64,000 nucleotides of DNA. Source: Xanthobacter aminoxidans (GTDB taxonomy: Bacteria > Pseudomonadota > Alphaproteobacteria > Rhizobiales > Xanthobacteraceae). A program made the position numbers and the translations under genes. The notes under the pieces are model-generated. The model saw nothing but the letters and a program-made list of their open reading frames with translations, was not told the DNA's origin and made no database searches. Below, one piece after another: positions 16,745 to 25,048 of this stretch; position 1 is the stretch's first letter, and the number at the start of each line of letters is the position of its first letter. The DNA lies in assembly GCF_023571765.1 (NCBI RefSeq), contig NZ_JAMJXC010000014.1, positions 1 through 64,000 on the forward strand, in the 5' to 3' direction.

Positions 16745-17833
16745 ATGCCTCGCCTCCTCGATGCGGAAGAGCTTGACCTGCTGGCCATCGGCGCCTGGAT
16801 TCTCGGGACCGGAGGCGGCGGGTCGCCCTATGCCTCCCACCTCGTCGCCCGGCAATTCTATAAGGATGGCGGCCAGATCGCCCTGCTCGACCCGGACGAA
16901 CTGGCCGATGACGATGTCGTCGCCGTGGTCTCGACCATGGGCGCGCCGCTGGTGTTCCAGGAGAGGATGACCGATGCCGCCTTCGCCTTGAAGCCGGTTC
17001 GGATCATGGAGGCTTTCCTGGGCCGGCCTTTCCGCGCCGTGATGACGGTGGAGATCGGCGGCTGCAACGCGTTCCAGCCACTTCTCGTCGCCGCGGCATC
17101 GGGCCTGCCGGTGGTGGATGCGGACGCCATGGGGCGGGCCTACCCCGAGGCCCAGATGCAGACCTTCTCGATTGCCGGGCTCCAGATGGTCCCGCACGTC
17201 GTTTCCGACATCCGCGACAATGACGTCATCATCCCCACGGCGTCCGGCTGGCATGAGATGGAGCGCGTGCGGCGCAAAGTCTGCACGGAATACGGATCGG
17301 TCGCCACCACCTGCCAGGCGCCGCGCACCGGCGCGGAGGTGAAGCGTCACGCGGTCCTGCGCAGCCTGTCGCACGCCATCGCCCTGGGGCGCGAGGTGCG
17401 CCGCGCGAAGACGGCGCATGAGGACCCGGTCGAGGCGACCGTGGCCGCCGCCGGCGGCAGGCGGCTGTTCACCGGCAAGGTGATGGATGTGCAGCGGCGC
17501 ACCACCGAGGGCTTCCTGCGCGGCTCCCTCAGCCTCGCGGGCCTCGGAGACGACGCCGGCGCGTCCTTCGACATCGCGTTCCAGAACGAGTTCACCATCG
17601 GCCGGCGCGACGGCGCGGTGATCGTCACGACGCCCGACCTGATCTGCGTGCTCGACACCATCTCGGGCGAGGCCATCGGCACGGAGAGCCTGCGCTACGG
17701 CCAGAGGGTGACGGTCATCGCCCTGCCGTCGCAGCCGATCCATCGCAGCGCGGAGGGGCTGCGCCACGTCGGCCCGCGCGCCTTCGGCCATGACGTGGAC
17801 TTCCACAGCGTCTTCGGGGAGGAGCCGGCATGA
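16745..17833 (+). CDS. DUF917 family protein
   Basis: Protein of 362 residues starting with LDAEELDLLAIGAWILGTGGGGSPY, the Gly-rich N-terminal signature of DUF917 proteins. VEIGGCNAFQPLLVAA and GLPVVDADAMGRAYPEAQM are further conserved blocks. DUF917 genes usually sit beside hydantoinase/oxoprolinase (HyuA-like) genes, as here: the stop overlaps the next start by 4 bp (ATGA). Its biochemical role is not established; a partner or ligand-binding role in cyclic amide or ATP-dependent hydrolysis has been assumed. Confidence 0.85.
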   Translation: MPRLLDAEELDLLAIGAWILGTGGGGSPYASHLVARQFYKDGGQIALLDPDELADDDVVAVVSTMGAPLVFQERMTDAAFALKPVRIMEAFLGRPFRAVMTVEIGGCNAFQPLLVAAASGLPVVDADAMGRAYPEAQMQTFSIAGLQMVPHVVSDIRDNDVIIPTASGWHEMERVRRKVCTEYGSVATTCQAPRTGAEVKRHAVLRSLSHAIALGREVRRAKTAHEDPVEATVAAAGGRRLFTGKVMDVQRRTTEGFLRGSLSLAGLGDDAGASFDIAFQNEFTIGRRDGAVIVTTPDLICVLDTISGEAIGTESLRYGQRVTVIALPSQPIHRSAEGLRHVGPRAFGHDVDFHSVFGEEPA

Positions 17834-19380
17834 GCCGCATCGGGATCGACGTCGGCGGCACCAATACCGATGCCGTCCTGCTCGAGGGCGGCAAGGTGCT
17901 CGCGGCGCTGAAGCGATCGACCACCGTCGATGTCGCGGACGGCGTGCGCCGGGCGCTGGTCGATCTGGTGGCCGCGGCTGCAGGCCATCCGGCTCTCGGG
18001 CGGATCGAAGCGGTGATGATCGGCACCACGCATTTCACCAATGCCGTGGTGGAGCGTCGCCATCTGGACCGCGTCGCGGCGCTGCGCATCGGCCTGCCCG
18101 CCAATGCCGGTCTGCCGCCCTTCATCGGCTGGCCGAAGGACCTTGCGGCAGCCATGCGGGGCAGCATCCACATGGTGGGCGGCGGGCACGAGTATGACGG
18201 ACGGGTCCTGGTGCCGCTGGATCGCGCTGCCGTGCGGCGCGAGGCGGAGCGCATCGCGGGGAGCGGCATCAGTTCGGTCGCCATCACCAGCGTGTTCTCG
18301 CCGCTCACCGATGCATGCGAGCGCGAGGCCGCGGACATCGTGCGGGAGGTGATGCCTGCGGCGCGCATCACGCTGTCCCACGAAATCGGCCGCATCGGCC
18401 TGCTCGAACGGGAGAATGCGGCGCTGTTGAATGCCGGCCTGCAGGGCCTTGCGCAGCGCACCACCGCCGCCTTCGTGCGGGCGCTGCGCGAGAGCGGCAT
18501 CACGGCGCCGCTTTATCTCACGCAGAATGACGGCACCATCGTGCAGGGGGCGGTGGCGGAGCGCCATCCCGTCTATTGCTTCGCCTCCGGTCCTACCAAC
18601 AGCATGCGCGGCGCCGCCTTCCTTTCGGGCCTGACTGACGCGCTGGTGGTGGATGTGGGCGGCACGACCACTGACGTGGGCTGCCTCAAGGGTGGGTTTC
18701 CGCGCCAGGCCAATGCGATGGTCGAAATCGGCGGCGTGCGCACGCTGTTTCGCATGCCGGACCTGATCTCCATCGGCCTCGGCGGCGGCACGGAGATCGC
18801 CGATGACGGGCGCCGGATCGGTCCGGGCAGCGTCGGCTTCCGGCTGCCGGAAAAGGCGCTGTGCTTCGGCGGCGACACGCTGACGGCCACGGACATCGCC
18901 GTCGCGGCGGGACGGATCGCGCTGGGAGAGCCGGGCCTCGTGGGCAGGCTGCCCCGCCCCCTGGTGGCCGACAGCCTCCGACACATGGAACACATGGTTG
19001 CGGAGGTGGTGGACCGCATGAAGACCGATGCCGCGCCGATACCCCTCATCGCGGTGGGCGGCGGGAGCTTTCTGGTGCCCGATCACATGGAGGGCGTCTC
19101 GCAGGTGGTGCGTATCGAGCACCATGCCGTGGCCAATGCGGTGGGCGCCGCCATTGCGCAGGTGAGCGGCGAGGTGGACCGCATCTTCTCCGGTGTCGAG
19201 CGCGACGCGGCGCTCGATGAAGCGCGGCGGGAGGCGACGCGGCGGGCGATCGAGGCGGGCGCCGAAGCGGGCAGCGTTCAGACGCTCGACGTGGAGGACA
19301 TTCCGATCGCCTATCTCCCCGGCAATGCGCGCCGCGTGCGCGTGCGTGTCATCGGCGAGATCGCGCGGCTCGCTGGGTAG
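17830..19380 (+). CDS. Hydantoinase/oxoprolinase family protein (HyuA-like)
   Basis: ASKHA-fold ATP-dependent protein of 516 residues. IGIDVGGTNTDAVLLEGGK at the N-terminus is the phosphate-1 motif, and ALVVDVGGTTTDVGCLKGG at about 272-290 is the second nucleotide-binding segment. IGTTHFTNAV is the usual oxoprolinase motif. No HyuB-type large second subunit follows; the partner is the DUF917 protein. The pair is probably translationally coupled. The substrate is unknown, possibly a lactam or a cyclic imide. Confidence 0.85.
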   Translation: MSRIGIDVGGTNTDAVLLEGGKVLAALKRSTTVDVADGVRRALVDLVAAAAGHPALGRIEAVMIGTTHFTNAVVERRHLDRVAALRIGLPANAGLPPFIGWPKDLAAAMRGSIHMVGGGHEYDGRVLVPLDRAAVRREAERIAGSGISSVAITSVFSPLTDACEREAADIVREVMPAARITLSHEIGRIGLLERENAALLNAGLQGLAQRTTAAFVRALRESGITAPLYLTQNDGTIVQGAVAERHPVYCFASGPTNSMRGAAFLSGLTDALVVDVGGTTTDVGCLKGGFPRQANAMVEIGGVRTLFRMPDLISIGLGGGTEIADDGRRIGPGSVGFRLPEKALCFGGDTLTATDIAVAAGRIALGEPGLVGRLPRPLVADSLRHMEHMVAEVVDRMKTDAAPIPLIAVGGGSFLVPDHMEGVSQVVRIEHHAVANAVGAAIAQVSGEVDRIFSGVERDAALDEARREATRRAIEAGAEAGSVQTLDVEDIPIAYLPGNARRVRVRVIGEIARLAG

Positions 19381-19436
19381 CGCAGGGGGACGGATGGCCA
19401 GCGAGCGCCGATCTGACCTGCTTAAAGGGACCGCAC

Positions 19437-20699
19437 ATGCACAATGATCTCAATGAAGCGACGCCGGCCGGACAGGGCCCGGCGGATCGGCGCGTGTATC
19501 GCGAAGCCTCGCCAACGGAATTGATCTACATCGCCACGCGTATGATCGTGGTGAGCCGCAGCAGCATCTTCGGAACGATCGGCAGGGCCCAGTTCGAGGC
19601 GGCCGTCGCGCATCTCGAAGCGCGATATGGAATCCTGCGCTCGGTGGTCGAGGACGGGTATTTCGTGGAGCGGTCCGATGACCGATCGGCGATCGAGGCC
19701 TGGTTGCCCGCCGACAGCTGCTCCGCCGAGACCCTCTACGCCCAGCTGCTGAACGCCGACCTCGACACCGGAAAGACCCTCTATGCCATCCACGTCATCG
19801 TCGCCGATGACGGGCTCGATGTCTTCCTGCTCACGTCCCATGCGATCACGGACGCAATCTCGCTGATCGAGCTGCATTCCTGTCTCGCCCACATGTGCGA
19901 TTGCGTCGTGCGCAACGAGGCCCCGGCCCTCGGCGTACAGCCGTTCCCGACCCCGGTCGATGAAGCCGTGAGCCGCAGCCTGGCGGCGCTTGGAACGGAT
20001 GCGCCACCGTCGTCCTATTCCGGTGTGTTCGCCGAGATTCCCATGGCCGCGCCCCATGATGGCGGCCCCGTGACCCATCGGCTCGAACGCGTCGTGATCG
20101 GGGCGGATGCGATGCATCGGATCAAGGCGGCGAGCCACGCAACCGGCTCTTCGGTGCACGCACTTCTTTTGGCCGCGTTCGCTCTTGCCATAGGTGATAT
20201 CGCGGACGGACACCCGCGTCAGATTCTCATGCGATCATCGGTGGACATGCGCCGGCGGCTCGAGCCCCACGTTTCCCCCGAACTGGTCTTCACCGCCATC
20301 ACCGGGCACATCACGCCCGTCCCCGACCTCGACCGGCCGATGATCGAGATCGCCCGCTTCATCTTTGACGATGTCCATCAGGGACTGGCAAACGGCAGCA
20401 TTTTTCACGACTACATCAATTATCCCAGGGCATTCGGCAGCCCACAGCAGGCGCCGGTCGCCATCAATGTTTCCGATATCCAGACGGTGCAGTTTCACTG
20501 GCCTCTCGAGCGGTTGGCCGTGACCGGATTCGAGTATGCCTTGGGCTGGATGAAGAAATTCCCGAATGTCTCCGTGTCCGTCTATGACGGCACGCTGATC
20601 GCCAACATCGTCTATGTGGAAGCGTTCGCCACTCCTGCAACGATCCGCGCCATCTCGGACGGCTTCGTCAGGAGGCTCGATTCAGTCTGCGAACAATAG
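19437..20699 (+). CDS. Condensation-domain/PapA-like acyltransferase
   Basis: Protein of 420 residues with a chloramphenicol-acetyltransferase-like fold. REASPTELIYIATRM near the N-terminus and LLTSHAITDAISLIELH (about 130-146) resemble NRPS condensation domains and PapA5-type acyltransferases. The catalytic HxxxD is present as H-A-I-T-D; the first His of the usual HH is Ser and the Gly after Asp is Ala. LMRSSVDMRRRLEPHVSPE corresponds to the usual R-rich latch region. It is a free-standing enzyme with no carrier-protein gene nearby and is the last gene of the plus-strand block. It probably joins an acyl group to an alcohol or amine. Confidence 0.65.
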   Translation: MHNDLNEATPAGQGPADRRVYREASPTELIYIATRMIVVSRSSIFGTIGRAQFEAAVAHLEARYGILRSVVEDGYFVERSDDRSAIEAWLPADSCSAETLYAQLLNADLDTGKTLYAIHVIVADDGLDVFLLTSHAITDAISLIELHSCLAHMCDCVVRNEAPALGVQPFPTPVDEAVSRSLAALGTDAPPSSYSGVFAEIPMAAPHDGGPVTHRLERVVIGADAMHRIKAASHATGSSVHALLLAAFALAIGDIADGHPRQILMRSSVDMRRRLEPHVSPELVFTAITGHITPVPDLDRPMIEIARFIFDDVHQGLANGSIFHDYINYPRAFGSPQQAPVAINVSDIQTVQFHWPLERLAVTGFEYALGWMKKFPNVSVSVYDGTLIANIVYVEAFATPATIRAISDGFVRRLDSVCEQ

Positions 20700-20702
20700 A
20701 GA

Positions 20703-20735
20703 CCCCGCACCCGCGCGGGGCGCGGGTGCGGGGTT
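20703..20735. terminator. Strong bidirectional terminator between convergent operons
   Basis: CCCCGCACCCGCG-CGGGG-CGCGGGTGCGGGG is a perfect 13-bp stem with a 5-nt loop. It lies 3 bp behind the stop at 20,699 and 7 bp from the opposing stop at 20,740. Confidence 0.75.
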
Positions 20736-20739
20736 ACGT

Positions 20740-22428
20740 CTACTTCGCAACGAGCGGAACGTAACGCGGTGTCCAGATCTTGGCACGCAGGCGCTGCTGG
20801 ATCTGATCGACTTTGACGTCGGGTGCGGCGCCTTCCCGATGCGCCTGCATCGCGACCGCGAGGGCGACCTTGGCCGCGACCTCGCGCAGGGCGCTCACCG
20901 GAGGCAGAAGATTGTGCTTCGGGTTGTCGCGCGCCGGCGACGCGTCTGCCAGCGCCTTCGCTGCCGCCATGAACATGCCATCCGTCACGCGGCTGGCGCC
21001 GACCGCCAGAACGCCGAGGCCAACACCGGGAAAAATGTAGGAATTGTTGGTCTGGTCTACCTTGAAGCGGGTGCCGTCGCGCAGGCGCGGGGGAAACGGG
21101 CTGCCGACGCCCACCAGAGCCCGCCCGTCGGTCCAGGCCTCGATATCCGCCGGCGTCGCTTCCGCGCGCGAGGTGGGGTTCGACAGAGGAAAGATGACCG
21201 GCCGCGGGTTGCACTCGGCCATGGCGCGGACCACCGGCTCGCCGAAGGCGCCCGCCTGGCCGGAGACGCCGATCAGCACGGTCGGCCGTGCATTGCGCAC
21301 CACGTCGAGGAGCGCGATCGTGTCGGGATGGTCGAGCGTCCAGCCTTCGATTGCCGCCCGGTTCTGGGCGAAGGGCGCCTGGAAGGGCGCGAGGCCGGGC
21401 ATGTCTTCGGTTAGAAGCCCATCACGGTCCACCATGAAGAAGCGTTGTGCCGCCTCGCTGTCCGACAGGCCGGCATCGCACATGGCCGTGCGGATCAGGC
21501 CGGCGATCCCGCAGCCAGCCGAGCCGGCGCCGAACACTGCCACCCGCTGCTCGGTCAGTGGCACGCCGGTGACGTTGATGGCCGCCAGCAAGGTGCCGGT
21601 CGCCACCGCCGCCGTGCCCTGGACATCATCGTTGAAGGTGCAGAGCCGGTCGCGATAGCGCTCCAGCAGGCGCGTCGCATTGCCCTTGGCGAAGTCCTCC
21701 CATTGCAGGAGAACCTTGGGCCAGCGCCGGATGACAGCTGAGACGAAAGCCTCGATGAAGTCGTCATACGCCTGGCCTCGCACCCGCTCGTGGCGCCAGC
21801 CCACATAGAGCGGATCGGCGAGGCAGTCGGCATTGTCGGTCCCCACATCGAGCAGGATCGGCAGGGTGGTCGCCGGATGCAGGCCGCCGCAGCCCGAATA
21901 GAGCGCGAGCTTGCCGATGGGGATGCCCATGCCGCCCGCCCCCTGGTCTCCCAGCCCCAGGATGCGCTCGCCGTCGGTCACCACGATCGCCTCCACCGCG
22001 TCGAAGCGCGGCTGCGCGAAGATCTGGTCGAGCCTTGACTGATGCGGAATGCTGAGAAACAGGCCGCGCGGCTTGTGATAGAGGCGGCTGAACTGCTGGC
22101 AGCCGGCGCCGACGGTCGGCGTGTAGACGATGGGCAGCAGCTCTTCCAGGTTCCCGACCAGCGTCGCGTAGAACAGGGTCTCGTTGATGTCCTGCAACTC
22201 GCGCAGGAAGGCATAGCGTTCGAGATCGGTCTCGAACTGGCGCAGCGACTGCAGGGCGCGGGAGATCTGCTCGTCCAGGGTGGAGACATGCGGCGGCAGC
22301 AATCCGTGCAGATAGAACGCGTCGCGCTCTTCCTCTGAGAAGGCCGTGCCCTTGTTGAGCTGGGGGTCGGCCAGCAGTTCGTACCCGCTCAGCGCGGTGG
22401 ATACGAGCGCGGGGGTCGCTTCAGACAT
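20740..22428 (-). CDS. NAD-dependent malic enzyme
   Basis: Malic enzyme of 562 residues, the size of the long NAD-type enzymes such as MaeA/SfcA. LPIVYTPTVGAGCQQFSR carries the catalytic Tyr. GLGDQGAGGMGIPIGKLALY carries the substrate-binding Lys region, CTFNDDVQGTAAV the metal site and RVAVFGAGSAGCGIAGL the NAD site. It oxidatively decarboxylates malate to pyruvate; malolactic enzymes share the fold. It is last in the minus-strand operon and overlaps the preceding hydrolase gene by 8 bp, so its expression is tied to that operon. It may balance C4 and C3 acids generated by the island pathways. Confidence 0.9.
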   Translation of the reverse strand: MSEATPALVSTALSGYELLADPQLNKGTAFSEEERDAFYLHGLLPPHVSTLDEQISRALQSLRQFETDLERYAFLRELQDINETLFYATLVGNLEELLPIVYTPTVGAGCQQFSRLYHKPRGLFLSIPHQSRLDQIFAQPRFDAVEAIVVTDGERILGLGDQGAGGMGIPIGKLALYSGCGGLHPATTLPILLDVGTDNADCLADPLYVGWRHERVRGQAYDDFIEAFVSAVIRRWPKVLLQWEDFAKGNATRLLERYRDRLCTFNDDVQGTAAVATGTLLAAINVTGVPLTEQRVAVFGAGSAGCGIAGLIRTAMCDAGLSDSEAAQRFFMVDRDGLLTEDMPGLAPFQAPFAQNRAAIEGWTLDHPDTIALLDVVRNARPTVLIGVSGQAGAFGEPVVRAMAECNPRPVIFPLSNPTSRAEATPADIEAWTDGRALVGVGSPFPPRLRDGTRFKVDQTNNSYIFPGVGLGVLAVGASRVTDGMFMAAAKALADASPARDNPKHNLLPPVSALREVAAKVALAVAMQAHREGAAPDVKVDQIQQRLRAKIWTPRYVPLVAK

Positions 22429-24232
22429 AAAGATCGCTCCTGCACTCGCCGGCCCGGGCGAGTTCGATGTAGGTGTCAGGTCCGTAATGGAGGGTGTTGC
22501 GGGCGTAATAGGGCGGCACCTGCATGTCGAACTGCACGTGGCCGTGGCTGACGTCGCTGCGCAGGAGATCGGTGCGGCTGGCGATGTCGAGGCGCAGCCG
22601 CTCGCCCGGCTTCAGCACCACGGGCTGCGCCGTGAGGCTGAAGCGGAGCGTCACGGGCACACCAGGGGTGAGCGGCTCGGGCACATCGATGTCGATGGCG
22701 AGCTCGGTCGCGGTGGAGCGCGCCGCGTCGATCCTGCGGCAGGCAGGGCGGATCGCGCCCATGGACAGGATCTGGTAGCCGCCGTCGGCCGAGACGATGC
22801 CGGTGCGGGCCACCACGTAGGAATCGATCTCGTTGGAGCTGAAGGACAGGCTCAGCGTCACCGGCCCGGTCAGCTCCGTCTCCGCCTCGATCGGAAGCTC
22901 GAAGGTGAGGCGCTGGGTCTCCACCTCGTCGAAACCCGCCGTGACGATGGCGCCGAGGGGCACCGCCGCCCATCGGTTCGTCCCGCCCCCGCCCGGCGCG
23001 TTGTCGAGGCGGTGGGTTGCGGCGTCGGCGCCATTGGAGGCTGGGTAGAGGCGGAGCGGAGTGCTACCGGGCAGCGGCCAGTCGGAAGCGCTGCGATAGT
23101 CCTTCGCCCCCTCGATCCAGTATCGCACCCGCGGCTGGGCGGCATAGCCGTTGTCCGCGCCGTAGACGAGATGGTCGAAGAAGGCGAGCGCCTCCAGCTG
23201 CCAGGCATAGACCGGCAGCTCGTAGGTCGCCGGGCCGACGATCAGCCAGCGTTGGTCTTTCGGCGTGCCGGCATTCTCGAACAGGTCGTAGGCGCCGAAC
23301 TGATGCAGGTTGAGGTAACCGGCATTCTGCACCACCACGAACGGCACCTCGATGTCCCCCAGCGCGCCGGACGGGCCGGCGGGCAGCACGCTCGTCGCCC
23401 GCGTCTTGCCGTCGAGCATGAGGGCGGCGAACAGGCGGCGCGTCTGCGGCGCCGGCACCTGCCGCTCGAAGGTCCTCATGATCCGCGTCATGCGGTTCTT
23501 CAGCTGCGGCCACCACAGGTGCTTCAGGGGTGAGTTGGTGATGTGGCTCACCACCGCGCGCAGCAGCGGCGGCACCCGTAGCCTGAACTGCAGGGGCGTG
23601 AAGTTCGCCCCCATCCAGAGAGCGAAGAAATCCGGCTGCGGCGCGCCGCCGAACATGGCGATGTGGCGGAAGAAATCCGTGCACATCTCGTTGGTGAAGA
23701 AGCCCTTCAGGGCCGGCGGGCGCAGCCGCGCCACCTGCGGCTGGGTCAGCCCGTAATAGGAGGTGCCGAACAGCACCACCTGCCCGTCGCACCAGGGCTG
23801 GGCGGCGGCCCAGGCGATGACCTTGGCGTGGTCTTCCACGTCCGTGTCGTTGAGATAGACGGCATCGGCGCCGCCCGAGCGGCCCATGCCGCGGCGGGTG
23901 ACGATGACATGGGCATAGCCGCGATCGGTGAAGATCGGCGGGCTGCCGGTCTCGTTGTTGCCGGCCGGCACGCCGGCTGCTTGCAATTCCTTGGAATAGG
24001 CCGCGAAGGCGATGACCGCCGGATAGCGGCCGGGCGGCTTGGGCACGTAGACATCGGCGGCGAGCGCGATGGAGGGCGCCACCTCGACCATCTGGTCCGC
24101 GAGAACGCGGCAGCCGAGCCCCGACTGCGCGGCGGGTCCCGGCGTCCAGCCGGCGAGCTGCGGGCCGAACAGGCCGCCCTTCGGCGCGATGAGATTGTCC
24201 CAGAAGCCCGGCTTCCCGGTCTTGGCCGTCAT
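22421..24232 (-). CDS. CocE/NonD-family alpha/beta hydrolase (X-Pro dipeptidyl-peptidase type)
   Basis: Serine hydrolase of 603 residues. The N-terminal alpha/beta domain has VYVPKPPGRYPAVIAF, RRGMGRSGG and the nucleophile elbow FGTSYYGLTQ. The C-terminal jelly-roll domain includes TGPVTLSLSFSSNEIDSYV and LKPGERLRLDIASR. Family members cleave esters or amides such as cocaine, glutaryl-7-ACA and X-Pro peptides. Two ATGs lie close together (24,238 and 24,232). The second has the G7 run at a normal ribosome-site distance; the first would touch it. No signal peptide is seen, so it is probably cytoplasmic. Confidence 0.85.
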   Translation of the reverse strand: MTAKTGKPGFWDNLIAPKGGLFGPQLAGWTPGPAAQSGLGCRVLADQMVEVAPSIALAADVYVPKPPGRYPAVIAFAAYSKELQAAGVPAGNNETGSPPIFTDRGYAHVIVTRRGMGRSGGADAVYLNDTDVEDHAKVIAWAAAQPWCDGQVVLFGTSYYGLTQPQVARLRPPALKGFFTNEMCTDFFRHIAMFGGAPQPDFFALWMGANFTPLQFRLRVPPLLRAVVSHITNSPLKHLWWPQLKNRMTRIMRTFERQVPAPQTRRLFAALMLDGKTRATSVLPAGPSGALGDIEVPFVVVQNAGYLNLHQFGAYDLFENAGTPKDQRWLIVGPATYELPVYAWQLEALAFFDHLVYGADNGYAAQPRVRYWIEGAKDYRSASDWPLPGSTPLRLYPASNGADAATHRLDNAPGGGGTNRWAAVPLGAIVTAGFDEVETQRLTFELPIEAETELTGPVTLSLSFSSNEIDSYVVARTGIVSADGGYQILSMGAIRPACRRIDAARSTATELAIDIDVPEPLTPGVPVTLRFSLTAQPVVLKPGERLRLDIASRTDLLRSDVSHGHVQFDMQVPPYYARNTLHYGPDTYIELARAGECRSDLYV

Positions 24233-24288
24233 GTGCATTCCCCCCCCCGACTCGGGCTCACCGCGCCTGATCTTCGCGCCGGCGCGCC

Positions 24289-24657
24289 CTACAATTGCGA
24301 GATGTCGAGGCCGGTCTTCTTCTGCGCGGCGAGGCGCATTTCGCGCACCACCCATTTCTGCCTGTCGTCTGGAATGAAGAAGCCGCCGATGCCGGACGAA
24401 AAGAGCAGGTCGAAGACCCGCTCCGTCACCTCGGCAAGCGCCTGCGCCAGGTCCGCTCCGGCCTCCGGCTTCGGGGGCACCATGATGACGATGGTGTCGT
24501 CCGCCTGCTCGACGATCTCGATCCTGAAATCGGGGCCCGGCGTGTAGCCGAACTCCGCGCAGACCACCCCGACCGGGTCGGCGAGGAGCTTTGCGCGGTA
24601 ATCGGGATCGGTGGCGATGCGCTCGTAATTCTTCTCGACGAAATCGGCGTTGCTCAC
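24289..24657 (-). CDS. Small NHLP-like protein 2 (nitrile-hydratase alpha/leader-like domain)
   Basis: Protein of 122 residues starting at a GTG with AGGGAGA 7 bp upstream. Residues about 6-62 read FVEKNYERIATDPDYRAKL, LADPV, FGYTPGPDF, RIEIVEQADDTIVIMVPP. This is the helix-DP-helix-strand layout of nitrile hydratase alpha N-termini and NHLP leader peptides. A 60-residue C-terminal extension holds VFDLLFSSGIGGFFIP. The start overlaps the stop of the preceding paralogue (GTGA), so they are coupled. There is no nitrile hydratase metal motif (CxxCSC). The partner is probably the preceding small protein, and the function is unknown. Confidence 0.65.
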   Translation of the reverse strand: MSNADFVEKNYERIATDPDYRAKLLADPVGVVCAEFGYTPGPDFRIEIVEQADDTIVIMVPPKPEAGADLAQALAEVTERVFDLLFSSGIGGFFIPDDRQKWVVREMRLAAQKKTGLDISQL

Positions 24658-24989
24658 GGCTGATCTCCCTCGGTGCGGGCCGCGTTGCGCAGGGCCAGCA
24701 GCTTGAATTTGGCCGCCACGGGCACGAGCCAGATGAACAGGCCCTGGCTGGACCACAGGTCCATCTGGTTCAGCGGCGTCGCGGCGGGCGGCGCATGGGG
24801 CGCGCGGGCGGGCGGGATGGTGAAATAGACCCGGTCACGCCGCTGCACCACCACCTTCACCTTGACGCCGGCCGGCACCGCGACGCCCATGGACTTGAGC
24901 GCCTCGACGGGGTCGCTCTCCACCTGCGCGGCGAACGCGTCGTCGGTCCACACGCGCCGCGTCAGTTCTTTCTCAAAATCTCCGGACAC
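24654..24989 (-). CDS. Small NHLP-like protein 1 (nitrile-hydratase alpha/leader-like domain)
   Basis: Protein of 111 residues from a GTG with GGGAG six bases upstream; longer in-frame starts give Arg-rich, shadow-like sequence. Residues 5-60 read FEKELTRRVWTDDAFAAQV, ESDPVEALKSMGVAVPAG, VKVKVVVQRRDRVYFTIPP. These closely fit the NHLP pattern (helix, DP, Leu/Gly turn, P-x-G, beta strand, P). The C-terminal 50 residues contain MDLWSSQGLFIWLVPVAAKF, alignable with the tail of the next gene, so the two are paralogues. It lies 59 bp behind the TPP-dependent decarboxylase gene. No double-Gly cleavage site or RiPP maturase is seen. Confidence 0.65.
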   Translation of the reverse strand: MSGDFEKELTRRVWTDDAFAAQVESDPVEALKSMGVAVPAGVKVKVVVQRRDRVYFTIPPARAPHAPPAATPLNQMDLWSSQGLFIWLVPVAAKFKLLALRNAARTEGDQP

Positions 24990-25048
24990 GGATGTCTCCC
25001 AATTCCGTTTCGATGGGATGCGGCGGGCGATGAGGCGCCGCCGCCAGC

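Noticed and set aside
15881-17806. 641-codon minus-strand reading frame
   Set aside because: It spans the antisense of the monooxygenase and DUF917 genes, both of which have clear family motifs. Long antisense frames are expected at this GC content.
24289-24989. Reading the two NHLP-like proteins as RiPP precursors
   Set aside because: No cyclodehydratase, radical SAM, peptidase-transporter or double-Gly site is present, and both tails look like folded helical segments. Kept only as an alternative.
24289-24989. Reading the pair as nitrile hydratase subunits
   Set aside because: The CxxCSC metal motif and the size of real alpha or beta subunits are missing.
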